Shown in pieces: positions 17,006-28,666 of a DNA stretch of 37,738 nt. The stretch lies in the NCBI GenBank assembly GCA_021732285.1, contig JAKFVH010000156.1:1-37738 (forward strand), written 5' to 3'. The notes beneath the pieces are model-generated. The model had not been told where the DNA came from. It saw only the letters and a list, made by a program, of their open reading frames with translations, and ran no database searches. Each line of letters starts with the position of its first letter. Position 1 is the first letter of the stretch. The DNA is from Reyranella sp. (lineage in GTDB: Bacteria > Pseudomonadota > Alphaproteobacteria > Reyranellales > Reyranellaceae). Made by a program: the position numbers and the translations under genes.

Positions 17006-17081
17006 AATGATGTAAGATAAACCACGAGGGCATAGTCAAAGTAAACTTAACGCCGCCAACCTTATTGTATCGATTGTTACG

Positions 17082-18041
17082 ATGGTCACGACTCCCCCGA
17101 GAAAGAATAAGGTCCCAAACATTCTTGGCGATTGGGATGACGTACGTTTTTTCCTCGCCGTTGCAAAAACCGGAAGCTTCAGTGCCGCTGCCACGCAGCT
17201 GAACACCAAGCAGACCACGGTCGGCCGCCGCATCCAGGCGCTCGAGCGCCGGCTGGGCGCCAAGCTGTTCGACCGGCACCGCCACGGCATGGAAGTGACG
17301 CCGGCCGCGCGCGGCGTGCTGGTCCAGGCCGAATCGATGATGTCCAACGCCACCTCGATCGAGCGGCATCTGGCTGGCCTCGACCGCGAGATGGCGGGCA
17401 TCGTGCGCATTGCCGCCACCGAGGGCATCGCCGCCCACTGGCTGGTGCCGCGGCTGGGGCAGCTGCGCACGACGCATCCCGACATCATCGTGCAGGTGAT
17501 CGCCTCGGACCAGGTGCTCGACCTCGCCACCCGCCAGGCCGACCTCGCCATCCGCTTCTTCCGCCCGACGTCGAACCAGCTCGTCGCGGCCCGTGTCGGC
17601 CAGGTCAACTTCTCGATCTTCGCCGCGCCCTCCTACATCGAGCGCTACGGCCTGCCGCAGAAGCTCGATGACCTGCGCGAACACCACATCGTCGACCACA
17701 CCACGCTGCACAGCCTCGCCGCCATGAAGCCGTGGAGCGAGGTGGTCGAGCGCAGCCCCTCGGTCGTGCTGCGCACCAACTCGTCCTACGCCGCCGTCGA
17801 GGCGGTGCAGGTCGGCTACGGCATCTCGGTGTTCCCCGACTATGTCACCAAGTCGTCCAACCTCGTGCCGGCGCCGATCGACCTGAAAATCGTCCGCGAC
17901 ATCTGGCTGGTGAGCCACGAGGAGACCAACAAAGGCGCGCGCATCCGCACGGTCATCGACTATGTGCGCGAGCAGTTCCGCCAGGACGAGCGCGAGTGGT
18001 TCTCGACGACGATCCGCGGCGTGCCGATGGCGGCGGCCTGA
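17082..18041 (+). CDS. LysR-family transcriptional regulator
   Basis: A 319-aa regulator. The winged helix-turn-helix lies at about residues 20-80 (DVRFFLAVAKTGSFSAAATQ, then TVGRRIQALERRLGAKLFDR). The effector-binding domain follows, with the usual VRIAATEG start and LATRQADLAIRFF. The start ATG at 17082 has no clear ribosome-binding site. It is divergent from the nucleotidyltransferase/GNAT operon with a 260-base AT-richer gap (to the ATG at 16821), and LysR proteins typically control the divergent neighbour. Its 3' end is 25 bases from the end of the HIT gene. The effector is unknown. Confidence 0.92.
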   Translation: MVTTPPRKNKVPNILGDWDDVRFFLAVAKTGSFSAAATQLNTKQTTVGRRIQALERRLGAKLFDRHRHGMEVTPAARGVLVQAESMMSNATSIERHLAGLDREMAGIVRIAATEGIAAHWLVPRLGQLRTTHPDIIVQVIASDQVLDLATRQADLAIRFFRPTSNQLVAARVGQVNFSIFAAPSYIERYGLPQKLDDLREHHIVDHTTLHSLAAMKPWSEVVERSPSVVLRTNSSYAAVEAVQVGYGISVFPDYVTKSSNLVPAPIDLKIVRDIWLVSHEETNKGARIRTVIDYVREQFRQDEREWFSTTIRGVPMAAA

Positions 18042-18066
18042 CGCTCATGGGCCCGCGGTCCACTGA

Positions 18067-18492
18067 CTACAGAACGGCCTTCAGCCGCTTGTAGATCGCT
18101 TCGATCTCAGCCTTGTCGCCGGGCTTGTATTCCCAGTTGAGCGCCACGCCGTCGTTCGCGCGGCGCGGCATGATGTGGATGTGCAGATGCGGCACGCTCT
18201 GGCCGGCGCCGGGGCCGTTGGCCTGCAGCAGGTTCACGCCGTTGGGCTTCAGCTCGCTCATCACCGCCTTGGCGACCTTCTGCGCGGTCGCCGCCACGGC
18301 GCCCAGCACATCGGTCGGAATCGTGTCGACCATCGGCCAATGCCCCTTGGCGACGGAAAGCGAATGGCCCGGGTTCACCGGATTGATGTCCATGAAGGCG
18401 ATGGTCTTGTCGTCTTCCAGGAGCTTGTAGCTCGGGATCTGGCCCGCGACGATCTTGCAGAAGATGCAGTTGGCGTCGGTCGGATGGCTCAT
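18067..18492 (-). CDS. HIT-family nucleotide hydrolase/transferase
   Basis: A 141-aa histidine-triad protein. The triad HLHIHIMP (His102, His104, His106) is intact. Two N-terminal cysteines (CIFCKIVAG, residues 9-12) are typical of the bacterial HinT-like group, which splits AMP from AMP-lysine and similar phosphoramidates. A strong GGGGAGAG precedes the ATG and lies over the stop codon of meaB, 13 bases upstream, so it is probably the last gene of the glyQ-glyS-ppdK-meaB run. Confidence 0.93.
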   Translation of the reverse strand: MSHPTDANCIFCKIVAGQIPSYKLLEDDKTIAFMDINPVNPGHSLSVAKGHWPMVDTIPTDVLGAVAATAQKVAKAVMSELKPNGVNLLQANGPGAGQSVPHLHIHIMPRRANDGVALNWEYKPGDKAEIEAIYKRLKAVL

Positions 18493-18505
18493 CGTTTCTC
18501 TCCCC

Positions 18506-19440
18506 TCATCGCTTCTCGAGCGCGGCGCCGAGCTCGCGCAGTCGCAGGAACGGTTGCGCGCCGGGCTTCAGAGCAAGATCGAAGCCGAGACGACCGAGTC
18601 TGGCAATGCCCTCGCGACCATAACGTTCGCGCAGAGACTCGGCGACCCAACCTTCGCTCTGGCGATGGCGAGCGACGAGCAGCCGATTGTCAGCTGACAG
18701 ATAAGAGCGATGCACTTCCAGTGCTTCAGCCAGCGCGTCGATACCAGCGCCGCTGCGTGACGACAGTGCCAACGTCTTGACCGGCCAATCATCACCTGCC
18801 GTGGCAAGCGACAGCGCCCCTGCCACATCAGCGCGCGCCCGCTCGGCCGCGGCACCAAGATCGGCCTTGGTGACGACGATCAGGTGCGGGATCTCGACGA
18901 TGCCCGCCTTCATGAACTGCAGCGAATCGCCCGAGCCCGGCTGGACGCAGAACACCACCGTATCGGCGACGCCGGCAACGTCGGTCTCCGACTGGCCGAC
19001 GCCGACGGTCTCGATCAGCACGCGGTCGAACAGGGCGCGCATCACGACCATCGCCGCGAGCGTCTGGTCAGCCAGGCCGCCCAGCCGGTCGCGCGCCGCC
19101 ATGGAGCGCACGAACGAGCCCTCGTCGGTCGAATCGTGAACGATACGCACCCGATCGCCCAGCAACGCACCGCCGCTCGACTTGGACGACGGATCGACGG
19201 CGATCACGCCCACCGTCTTGCCGGCCTTGCGCCAGGCCGCGACCAGCGCCGCGCACAGCGAAGACTTACCGACGCCGGGCGGACCGGTGACACCGACGAC
19301 ATGCGCCACATTCTGGGCATGGGGCTCGCGCCAGGCAGCATCGAGCAGCGCCTGCGCCTTTTCGCCTTCTGGATCGCGCTCCAAGTCGGCAAGCGCGGCC
19401 GCCAGGGCCCGCTTGCCGCCATCACGAAGCGCTAAAAGCG

Positions 19441-19444
<4 letters not shown>
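18506..19444 (-). CDS. meaB: MeaB/ArgK-type GTPase, methylmalonyl-CoA mutase chaperone
   Basis: A 312-aa G3E GTPase. The P-loop is GPPGVGKS (residues 54-61), followed by [19 protein letters not shown] and the conserved ETVGVGQSE segment. MeaB protects and reloads adenosylcobalamin-dependent methylmalonyl-CoA mutase. No mutase gene lies in the window. The start ATG at 19444 overlaps the stop of ppdK (ATGA), so the open frame back to 19549 inside ppdK was rejected. The coupling to ppdK and glyQS is a genome-specific arrangement that may reflect shared expression rather than shared pathway. Confidence 0.92.
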
Positions 19445-22116
<2,672 letters not shown>

Positions 22117-22118
22117 TC

Positions 22119-24170
22119 TCAGCCCTCGATCCTGGAGAAATCCGCCACCGAATCCATGGTGGCCCGTATCTGGTTGAGCAACTTCAGCCTGTTCAGTCGC
22201 AAATCGGGTTTCTCGGCGACATTCACTGTGACTTTTTCGAAGAAAGAGTCGATGGGCTGCCGCAAATTGGCAAAGGCCAACATCGCGCCGGCAAAATCCT
22301 CGCGCTGCAACGCGGGCTTCACAAGACGCTCGATGTCGGCCAAGGCAGCAGCAACGGTTCTCTCTTCCGCTTGTTCCATCAGTGCGGCATCGGGCGCGCC
22401 CGCGATCTTCGCAGCCAGTGTCTTGTCCTTCTTCTCTTCGGCGCGAACGATGTTTGCCGCACGACCATAGGCGGTGAGCAGATTCTTGCCCGCTTCAGTC
22501 GCTAAGAACGACTGCACCGCATCGACCCGCGCCAGCAGGCGCACGAGATCATCCTCGCCGCCCAAGGCGAACACGGCATCGACGACGTCGTGGCGCACGC
22601 CCTTCTCGCGCATCTGCACTTTCAGGCGATCAGCGAAGAAGGCCATCAGGTCGTCGGCATCGAAGAATTTCTTCAACGGCAGGCGAATGTTGTTCTCGAC
22701 CACGATGCGAATGATGCCGAGCGCCGCGCGGCGGAGCGCGTAGGGATCGCGCGAACCTGTCGGCTTCTCTCCAATCGTCCAGAAGCTGATGAGCGTATCG
22801 AGCTTGTCGGCAAGCGCCACCACGACGGAGACCGGCGCGCTCGGGCAACGGTCGTTGGGACCGGCCGGTGCATAGTGATCGCCAATGGCGTCGGCGATGG
22901 CGGCCGGAAGCTTCTCTTCCAGCGCGTAGTAGCGACCCATGACGCCTTGCAGCTCGGGGAACTCTCCCACCATGCCGCTCCGCAGGTCGGCCTTGCAGAG
23001 GTGCGCCGCCAGGATCGCCTGGGCAGAGTCGGCGCCGGGCACGTAAGCGGCGAGCTTGTCGGCCAGGATCTCGATGCGCGCGACGCGATCGGCCTGCGTA
23101 CCGAGCTTGGCGTGGAACACCATGTCCCTGAGGGCCGGCAGCCGCTCTTCCAGCCGGACCTTGCGGTCCTGGTTCCAGAAGAACTTGGCGTCGCTGAGCC
23201 GCGAACGCAGCACGCGTTCGTTGCCGTCGACGATCGTCTTGCCGCCGTCCCGGGCGACGTTGTTGGCGACGACGACGAAGCGGTTGGCGAGCGCGCCGTC
23301 CTTCCGGTTGGTGACGAAGTAGCGCTGATGCGTCCTCATGGAGACGGTCAGCACTTCGGGTGGCACGTCCATGAACTGGGCATCGATGGTGCCGAGCAAC
23401 GGCATCGGCCATTCGACCAGACCCGCGACCTCTTCGAGCAGGCCATCGTCGGTCCTGAGCGCGACCTGCGCGTCGGCGCAGAGCTTCTCCGCACCTTCCA
23501 GCACGATCTTCTTGCGCTCGGCCGGATCCAGTACGACGTGCGCCGCCCTGAGCTTGGCCGTGTAATCGGCGAAGTCTGCGACCTTGATGACGCCCTTGCT
23601 GAGGAAGCGATGGCCGCGCGTGGTGTCGCCGAACCGGATCGGCGCCATCTCGCCACCCGGCGCCACTTCGCCCGCCAGCACCTTGCCGTCGAATAGCGCC
23701 ACGACGGACTGCAGCGGGCGCACCCAGGTCATGGTGCCGCTGCCCCACTTCATCGACTTGGGCCAGGGCAGCGCCTTCATGGCGGCATCGATGATGCCGG
23801 GCAGCGCCTCGGCGGTCGGCCCGCCCTTCTTCGCGATCACGGCAAACCAGAACTCGCCCTTGCCGGTGTTGCGCTTCTCCGCCTGGTCGAGCGAGGTGAG
23901 GCCGGTGGCCTTCAGGAAGCCCTGCACGGCTTGTTCAGGCGCGCCAACTCGCGGTCCGCGTCGTTCTTCACTGACGTCGGCCCGTACAGCCGGCAGGCCG
24001 TCGACGACCAGCGCCAGCCGGCGTGACGTGGCGAAGGCGCGCGCGTCCTTGAATTCCAGGCCGGCGCCCTTCAGGCCGTCGCACACCAGGCGCCTGAGAT
24101 CGTCGGCCGCGCGCGTCTGCATGCGCGCCGGGATTTCTTCGCTCAGAAGCTCGAGAAGCAGCTCAGCCAT
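22119..24170 (-). CDS. glyS: Glycyl-tRNA synthetase beta subunit
   Basis: A 683-aa beta subunit of the alpha2-beta2 bacterial glycyl-tRNA synthetase. The N-terminus [18 protein letters not shown] is the family hallmark. Further family segments are [18 protein letters not shown] and [10 protein letters not shown]. The C-terminal anticodon-binding part carries [20 protein letters not shown]. The start ATG at 24170 lies one base after the stop of glyQ, so the open frame back to 24233 was rejected. It binds tRNA while GlyQ carries the catalytic core. Confidence 0.97.
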   Translation of the reverse strand: MAELLLELLSEEIPARMQTRAADDLRRLVCDGLKGAGLEFKDARAFATSRRLALVVDGLPAVRADVSEERRGPRVGAPEQAVQGFLKATGLTSLDQAEKRNTGKGEFWFAVIAKKGGPTAEALPGIIDAAMKALPWPKSMKWGSGTMTWVRPLQSVVALFDGKVLAGEVAPGGEMAPIRFGDTTRGHRFLSKGVIKVADFADYTAKLRAAHVVLDPAERKKIVLEGAEKLCADAQVALRTDDGLLEEVAGLVEWPMPLLGTIDAQFMDVPPEVLTVSMRTHQRYFVTNRKDGALANRFVVVANNVARDGGKTIVDGNERVLRSRLSDAKFFWNQDRKVRLEERLPALRDMVFHAKLGTQADRVARIEILADKLAAYVPGADSAQAILAAHLCKADLRSGMVGEFPELQGVMGRYYALEEKLPAAIADAIGDHYAPAGPNDRCPSAPVSVVVALADKLDTLISFWTIGEKPTGSRDPYALRRAALGIIRIVVENNIRLPLKKFFDADDLMAFFADRLKVQMREKGVRHDVVDAVFALGGEDDLVRLLARVDAVQSFLATEAGKNLLTAYGRAANIVRAEEKKDKTLAAKIAGAPDAALMEQAEERTVAAALADIERLVKPALQREDFAGAMLAFANLRQPIDSFFEKVTVNVAEKPDLRLNRLKLLNQIRATMDSVADFSRIEG

Positions 24171-24171
24171 A

Positions 24172-25071
24172 TCAAGCCACTTCCTTCTTCTGGGTGGCCA
24201 GCCATGCCTCGCAGCACGCCTTGGCAAGGTCACGCACGCGCAGGATGTAGCTCTGCCGCTCGGTCACGCTGATCACGCCGCGCGCATCCAGGAGATTGAA
24301 GCAGTGCGAGGCCTTGATGCATTGCTCATAAGCCGGCAGTGGCAGCTTGCGCTCGATCAGCCGGGCGCACTCCTTCTCCGCATCGGCGAAGTGGCGGAAC
24401 AGCATGTCGGTGTCGGCGTGCTCGAAATTGTAGGCCGACTGCTCCTGCTCGTTCTGCAGGAAGACGTCGCCGTAGGTGAGCGGCACTTCCGAATCGGTGC
24501 GATTGAACGGCAGGTCGAAGATCGACTTCTTGTCGAACAGATACACGGCCAACCGTTCCAGGCCGTAGGTGATCTCGCCCGAGACCAGGTCGACATCGAT
24601 GCCGCCGACCTGCTGGAAGTAGGTGAACTGGCTGATCTCCGAGCCGTCGCACCAGACTTCCCAGCCCAGCCCCCAGGCGCCGAGCGTCGGGCTCTCCCAG
24701 TCGTCCTCGACGAGGCGGATGTCGTGCAGGGACGTGTCGATGCCGATCGCCTCGAGCGAGCCGAGATAGCGCTCGAGGATATCGGGCGGCGACGGCTTCA
24801 GGATGGCCTGGAACTGATAGTAGTGCTGCAGGCGCAGCGGGTTGTCGCCGTAGCGGCCATCAGTCGGCCGCCGCGACGGCTGCACGTAGGCGGCGTACCA
24901 AGGCTTCGGGCCGAGCGCGCGCAAGGTCGTGGCGGTGTGGAAGGTGCCCGCGCCCATTTCCATGTCGAACGGCTGCAGGATCAGGCAGCCCTGGCGGGCC
25001 CAATAGTCCTGCAGGGTCAGGATGAGTTCTTGGAAGCACGTCGGCTTGAGGCGTGCTGAGGGTTCGGACAC
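24172..25071 (-). CDS. glyQ: Glycyl-tRNA synthetase alpha subunit
   Basis: A 299-aa class II synthetase catalytic subunit. The start region [20 protein letters not shown] and the motif [19 protein letters not shown] are typical, as is the [23 protein letters not shown] loop (here NPLRL). The start is a GTG at 25071; no upstream in-frame ATG fits the family length. It is followed immediately by glyS and forms the heterotetramer with it. Upstream, 126 bases without a recognisable signal separate it from the PP0621-like gene. Confidence 0.97.
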   Translation of the reverse strand: MSEPSARLKPTCFQELILTLQDYWARQGCLILQPFDMEMGAGTFHTATTLRALGPKPWYAAYVQPSRRPTDGRYGDNPLRLQHYYQFQAILKPSPPDILERYLGSLEAIGIDTSLHDIRLVEDDWESPTLGAWGLGWEVWCDGSEISQFTYFQQVGGIDVDLVSGEITYGLERLAVYLFDKKSIFDLPFNRTDSEVPLTYGDVFLQNEQEQSAYNFEHADTDMLFRHFADAEKECARLIERKLPLPAYEQCIKASHCFNLLDARGVISVTERQSYILRVRDLAKACCEAWLATQKKEVA

Positions 25072-25197
25072 CGGTATACCCCGAAGCTCAGAAGGCCTTT
25101 TGTTTCTACGACTTAAGGCCGTTGTTGCGGTGCGGCAAAATAGGTGGCACCCCCACCCCGGTCAACCACGCCGACGGGGGTCAATCCGGGCTGCGGC

Positions 25198-25476
25198 CTA
25201 TGACTGTGGACGCGGCTGGGGACGGCCGCACTGGCCGCATTTTTCAGCACTGGCGGGAATATAGGCCCCGCAGGCGGCGCACTGGATGGTGTCCTCGGCC
25301 GCGACCCTGCGGGCCGACAACGGCTCCGCCGGCGGGGGCGGAGGTGGCGGCGCGGGCCGTGCAGGTTCGTCGGGCTTGCCGACGAATTTGTCGAACAGGC
25401 CCTTCCAGCGGGAAAAGGTCTTCCACACGGCATAAACGGCGACGCCGAACAGGATGATCTTGAGCAAAAGCCCCAT
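25198..25476 (-). CDS. Small PP0621-like membrane protein with zinc-ribbon-type cysteines
   Basis: A 92-aa protein. An N-terminal transmembrane helix (residues 2-18) is followed by a proline tract (residues 41-50). The C-terminal cysteine set, C66-x2-C69 and C80-x2-C83, is in the form of a small zinc ribbon. The stretch VQCAACG/AYIPASAEKC-like resembles the PP0621 family of short alphaproteobacterial and betaproteobacterial proteins. Function unknown. It sits upstream of glyQ on the same strand and divergent from glpD with a 54-base gap. Confidence 0.8.
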   Translation of the reverse strand: MGLLLKIILFGVAVYAVWKTFSRWKGLFDKFVGKPDEPARPAPPPPPPPAEPLSARRVAAEDTIQCAACGAYIPASAEKCGQCGRPQPRPQS

Positions 25477-25530
25477 GCGGCCATTTGAGGTCCCTGCATC
25501 TTTGGGTCAAGCGCGCTATATCCTGCTGTC

Positions 25531-27066
25531 ATGAATGAAAGTGGAGAAGCGCCGCTCGATCTTTTCGTCGTGGGCGGCGGAATAAACGGTGCAGGCATTG
25601 CCTGCGACGCGGTTGGACGGGCGCTGAAGGTCGGGTTGTGCGAGATGCACGATTTTGCCAGCGCCACCTCGTCGGCTTCGACCAAGCTGATCCATGGCGG
25701 CCTGCGCTATCTCGAGCACTACGAGTTCCGGCTGGTCCGCGAGGCCCTGCAGGAGCGCGAGGTGCTTTTGGCCAAGGCGCCGCACCTCTCCTTCCCGCTG
25801 CGCTTTGTGCTGCCGCACGAGCCGCATCTGCGGCCGCGCTGGATGCTGCGGCTGGGCCTCTTCCTCTACGACCACCTCGACTGGCACATGACCCTGCCCA
25901 AGTCGATCTCGGTCAACCTGCCGAGCTCCAAGTTCGGCGCCGGCCTGAAACCATCCTTCAAGAACGGCTTCGTCTATTCCGACGCCTGGGTCGACGATGC
26001 GCGCCTGGTGATCTCGAACCTGAAGTCGGCACGCCAGATGGGCGCCAGCATCTTTGCCCGCCATCGTTGCGTGTCGGCGCGGCGCAGCGACGACGGCAAG
26101 CTGTGGGACATCGAGCTGGCGGCGCCCGACGGCGCCCCGGTGAAGTTGCAGGCGCGCGGCCTGGTCAATGCCACCGGGCCGTGGGTCAAACGCTTCCTCG
26201 ACGAACAGACCCACATCAAGACCAACAAGCGGGTGCGCCTGATCAAGGGCAGCCACATCGTCGTGCCGCGTCTGTACGAGGGTGACCACGCCTTCATCCT
26301 GCAGAACAGCGACCAGCGCATCGTGTTCATCATTCCCTACGAGCGCTCGTTCTCGGTGATCGGCACGACCGACATCCCCGTCCACGAGGGCGAGAAGCCG
26401 GTCTGCACCCAGGAGGAGATCGACTATCTCTGCGAGATCGCCAGCCACTACATGGTGAAGCCCGTCCGACCGACGGACGTGGTGTGGACCTATTCCGGCG
26501 CGCGCCCCTTGTTCGACGATGGCGACGACGATCCCTCGGCGGTGACGCGCGACTATCACCTCGAGGTCGACGGCGCGGTGGGGACGGCGCCGCTCTTGTC
26601 GGTGTTCGGCGGCAAGATCACGACCTACCGGCGGCTGGCCGAGCACGCGTTGCGCGATCTCGCCCCGCATTACCCGCACATGGGCGTCGAATGGACCGCC
26701 GGCCGGGCGCTGGCCGACGGCGAGCTGGCCGATGCGCCGACCTTCGAGGAAGCGTTCGATACCTTCGTCGCCTCGGCATGCGTGGTGAAGCCCGGCTTGC
26801 CCAAGGAGCTGGTGCGCGTGCTGGCGCGGCGGCATGGCGTCGGCATCGACGACCTGCTGGAGGGCGTCAAGACGGTGGCCGACCTCGGGCAGCATTTCGG
26901 CGGTCATCTCTACGAGGTCGAGGTGCGCTACCTGGTGCGCGACGAATGGGCGGTCGAGGCCGAGGACGTGTTGTGGCGGCGGACCAAGGAAGGCCTGCAC
27001 ATGACCCAGGCCGAGCGCGAGCGCTTCGCACGCTGGCTTGCCGAACTTCGGCCAAACTTTACATAA
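25531..27066 (+). CDS. glpD: Glycerol-3-phosphate dehydrogenase (FAD)
   Basis: A 511-aa membrane-associated flavoenzyme that oxidises glycerol 3-phosphate to dihydroxyacetone phosphate and passes electrons to quinone. The N-terminal FAD-binding strand VVGGGINGAGIACDAVGR fits the GxGxxG rule, followed by the family motif TSSASTKLIHGGLRYLE. Later segments GTTDIPVHEGE and SVFGGKITTYRRLAEHAL are typical, as is the C-terminal domain ending in ARWLAELRPN. No glpF, glpK or glpR genes lie next to it in this window. The ATG at 25531 precedes the conserved fold closely. Confidence 0.96.
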   Translation: MNESGEAPLDLFVVGGGINGAGIACDAVGRALKVGLCEMHDFASATSSASTKLIHGGLRYLEHYEFRLVREALQEREVLLAKAPHLSFPLRFVLPHEPHLRPRWMLRLGLFLYDHLDWHMTLPKSISVNLPSSKFGAGLKPSFKNGFVYSDAWVDDARLVISNLKSARQMGASIFARHRCVSARRSDDGKLWDIELAAPDGAPVKLQARGLVNATGPWVKRFLDEQTHIKTNKRVRLIKGSHIVVPRLYEGDHAFILQNSDQRIVFIIPYERSFSVIGTTDIPVHEGEKPVCTQEEIDYLCEIASHYMVKPVRPTDVVWTYSGARPLFDDGDDDPSAVTRDYHLEVDGAVGTAPLLSVFGGKITTYRRLAEHALRDLAPHYPHMGVEWTAGRALADGELADAPTFEEAFDTFVASACVVKPGLPKELVRVLARRHGVGIDDLLEGVKTVADLGQHFGGHLYEVEVRYLVRDEWAVEAEDVLWRRTKEGLHMTQAERERFARWLAELRPNFT

Positions 27067-27146
27067 CTTGACACGACAGACGGGCACGCCGGCCGCGGAC
27101 ACAGCGTATCATCGCTACAGCCCACGTATTCCGTCGAGGTCCAACG

Positions 27147-27704
27147 ATGTCGTTCCGCCCCCTGCTTCTCGCAGCCCCCGCCGCCCTGATTGCCGGTCTC
27201 ATGCTGGCGACGCCTGCTTCGGCGGCCCTCGGCAGCGTTTTAGACGACGACCTGCTCGAGCTGGCCCAGGTCACGCCGACGACGACGCCCCCCGCCGCCG
27301 GCACCGATCGCCGCGATCGGATGGCCAACTTCAATCCGAAGGCCTTCTGCCTCGACCGCGTCGCCCGCCGCGCCGGCAACCGCACCTACCTCAAGATCAA
27401 GCTCGACCTGAAGGCCGACCAAGTGGCCGCCTGGGATGCCTTTGCCAAGGCGTCCGACACCGCCGACGTCAAGGACACCGCGCGCTGCAACGCGCTGCCG
27501 TCGGACATGAAGGAGCGGCCGAATTACGTCGATCGGCTGACCATGGAAGAGACTTATATGAAGGCCCGTGTCGAGCGCATCGAGGCGGTGAAGCCCAGCC
27601 TGACCGCGCTCTACAACGCGCTGTCGCCCGAGCAGAAGGCGGTGCTCGACCGGCCGCGCCCGATGGGCGGCATGATGGGCCGCCATCACGGCGGGCCGCG
27701 GTAA
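27147..27704 (+). CDS. Periplasmic Spy/CpxP-like LTXXQ protein
   Basis: A 185-aa secreted protein. A signal peptide covers residues 1-26 (cleavage after PASA). A proline/threonine-rich linker is followed by a helical domain with LDLKADQVAAWDAF and a later LSPEQKAVLD, which match the LTxxQ repeats of the Spy/CpxP chaperone family. The C-terminus is rich in Gly, Met and His (GGMMGRHHGG), which might bind metal. The role is inferred as periplasmic chaperone or stress sensor. It stands alone after glpD, 80 bases downstream. A repeat half-element follows its stop. Confidence 0.75.
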   Translation: MSFRPLLLAAPAALIAGLMLATPASAALGSVLDDDLLELAQVTPTTTPPAAGTDRRDRMANFNPKAFCLDRVARRAGNRTYLKIKLDLKADQVAAWDAFAKASDTADVKDTARCNALPSDMKERPNYVDRLTMEETYMKARVERIEAVKPSLTALYNALSPEQKAVLDRPRPMGGMMGRHHGGPR

Positions 27705-27710
27705 TTCATC

Positions 27711-27736
27711 GGAGCGCGGACCTGCGGTCCGGAAGA
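27711..27736. repeat. Half-element of the palindrome family
   Basis: A hairpin CGGACC-TGC-GGTCCG (27717-27731) flanked by GGAGCG on the left and GAAGA on the right. Its right part, CGGTCCGGAAGA, equals the end of the 62-base palindrome at 11776-11837, and its left part GGAGCGCGG resembles the arms at 13694. It lies between the ends of the Spy-like gene and soxR. Confidence 0.65.
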
Positions 27737-27739
27737 GAC

Positions 27740-28216
27740 TCAATCCTCAAAGTCCTGCGCCCGATCACCCAGCAGGAAACGCGGCCCGGCGCCTGCCCGG
27801 GCCGCGCGGTCGTTCGGGTTGTAGAGGCGGCACTTGTCGAGCGACAGGCAGCCGCAGCCGATGCAGCCATCGAGCAGATCGCGTGTCTTCTGCAGCATCT
27901 CGATCCGCGCCTGCAGGGCGCCGTGGATGCGCGCGCTGATCGCCTGCCAGTCCTGAGGGTTGGGGGCGCGGCCCTGCGGCAGGGTCGACAGCTCGGCCTC
28001 GATCTCGCCGAGCGTCAGCCCGAGCTGTTGGGCGATCAGGGCAAATGACAGGCGCCGGATGTCCGAGCGCAGGAACCGCCGCTGGTTGCCCGACGTGCGC
28101 ACCGCCCGCAGCAGGCCGCGCGCTTCATAGAAGCGGATCGCCGACACCGACATGCCGGTGCGCCGGGCGAGCTCGCCGATCGTCAGGTGCGCGGACTGGG
28201 CCAAGACACCCTCCAT
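27740..28216 (-). CDS. soxR: Redox-sensing transcriptional activator SoxR
   Basis: A 158-aa MerR-family regulator. The N-terminal helix-turn-helix reads LTIGELARRTGMSVSAIRFYE. The iron-sulfur site is complete: C118-x2-C121-x-C123-x5-C129 (CIGCGCLSLDKC). The [2Fe-2S] cluster is oxidised by redox-cycling compounds and switches the bound promoter on. It is divergent from a VOC-family gene; the gap holds a perfect 20-base palindrome that fits the SoxR operator, so the VOC gene is the likely target. No soxS is seen, as expected outside enterobacteria. Confidence 0.95.
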   Translation of the reverse strand: MEGVLAQSAHLTIGELARRTGMSVSAIRFYEARGLLRAVRTSGNQRRFLRSDIRRLSFALIAQQLGLTLGEIEAELSTLPQGRAPNPQDWQAISARIHGALQARIEMLQKTRDLLDGCIGCGCLSLDKCRLYNPNDRAARAGAGPRFLLGDRAQDFED

Positions 28217-28223
28217 TCAATGC

Positions 28224-28254
28224 TTGACCTAAAGTTAACTTTAGGTCTCAGGAT
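28224..28254 (+). promoter_or_regulatory. SoxR operator and promoter of the VOC gene
   Basis: The perfect palindrome ACCTAAAGTTAACTTTAGGT (28227-28246) has the same GTTAAC core and CCT/AGG edges as the known enterobacterial SoxR box. It lies between a -35-like TTGACC (28224-28229) and a weak -10-like CAGGAT (28249-28254). The spacer is 19 bases, the over-long spacing typical of MerR/SoxR-activated promoters. Confidence 0.88.
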
Positions 28255-28279
28255 CGGCAAGTCCAAGGAGGTTTTGCCC

Positions 28280-28660
28280 ATGTCCACGCCCCGCATCGAG
28301 CATGTGAACGTCACGGTCTCGAACCCCGAACGCGCCGCCAGGCTGATGGAGGAGCTGTTCGACTGGCAGGTGCGCTGGAAAGGGCCGGCGCGCGATGGTG
28401 GCCGCACAATCCATATCGGATCGAAGGAGCACTACATCGCCCTCTACACCGGACGCGGCGTCGCCTACACCGCCGACGACTTCGCCAAGGGCCAGCCGCT
28501 CAACCACATCGGCATCGAGGTCGACGACATCGACGCCACGGAAGCCCGCGTCGTTGCCGCCGGCCTAAAGCCCTTCAATCACGACAATTACGATCCGGGG
28601 CGGCGCTTCTACTTCCTCGATCCCGACGGCATCGAATACGAGATCATCAGCTATCGCTGA
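28280..28660 (+). CDS. VOC-family (glyoxalase/dioxygenase-like) protein, probable SoxR target
   Basis: A 126-aa protein of the vicinal oxygen chelate fold. The first half starts IEHVNVTVSNPERAARLMEE; the second half starts HIGIEVDDIDATEARVVAAG and ends FLDPDGIEYEIISY. Metal-ligand positions (an early His, the His of NHIGIEV and the Glu near the end) are present, so a metal enzyme or a binding protein is possible. The ATG at 28280 follows AAGGAGG (28265-28271) at an ideal distance. The gene starts 26 bases after the -10 of a SoxR-type promoter. It may detoxify or bind a redox-active compound; this is inference. Confidence 0.88.
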   Translation: MSTPRIEHVNVTVSNPERAARLMEELFDWQVRWKGPARDGGRTIHIGSKEHYIALYTGRGVAYTADDFAKGQPLNHIGIEVDDIDATEARVVAAGLKPFNHDNYDPGRRFYFLDPDGIEYEIISYR

Positions 28661-28666
28661 CAGCGA

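Noticed and set aside
18042..18066. CTCATG-GGCCCGCGGTCC, similar to palindrome arms
   Set aside because: Only short similarity and no matching second arm; may be chance or an old remnant.
25072..25197. Glycine riboswitch or T-box before glyQ
   Set aside because: The 126-base leader shows no T-box sequence, no glycine-aptamer motif and no terminator-antiterminator pair.
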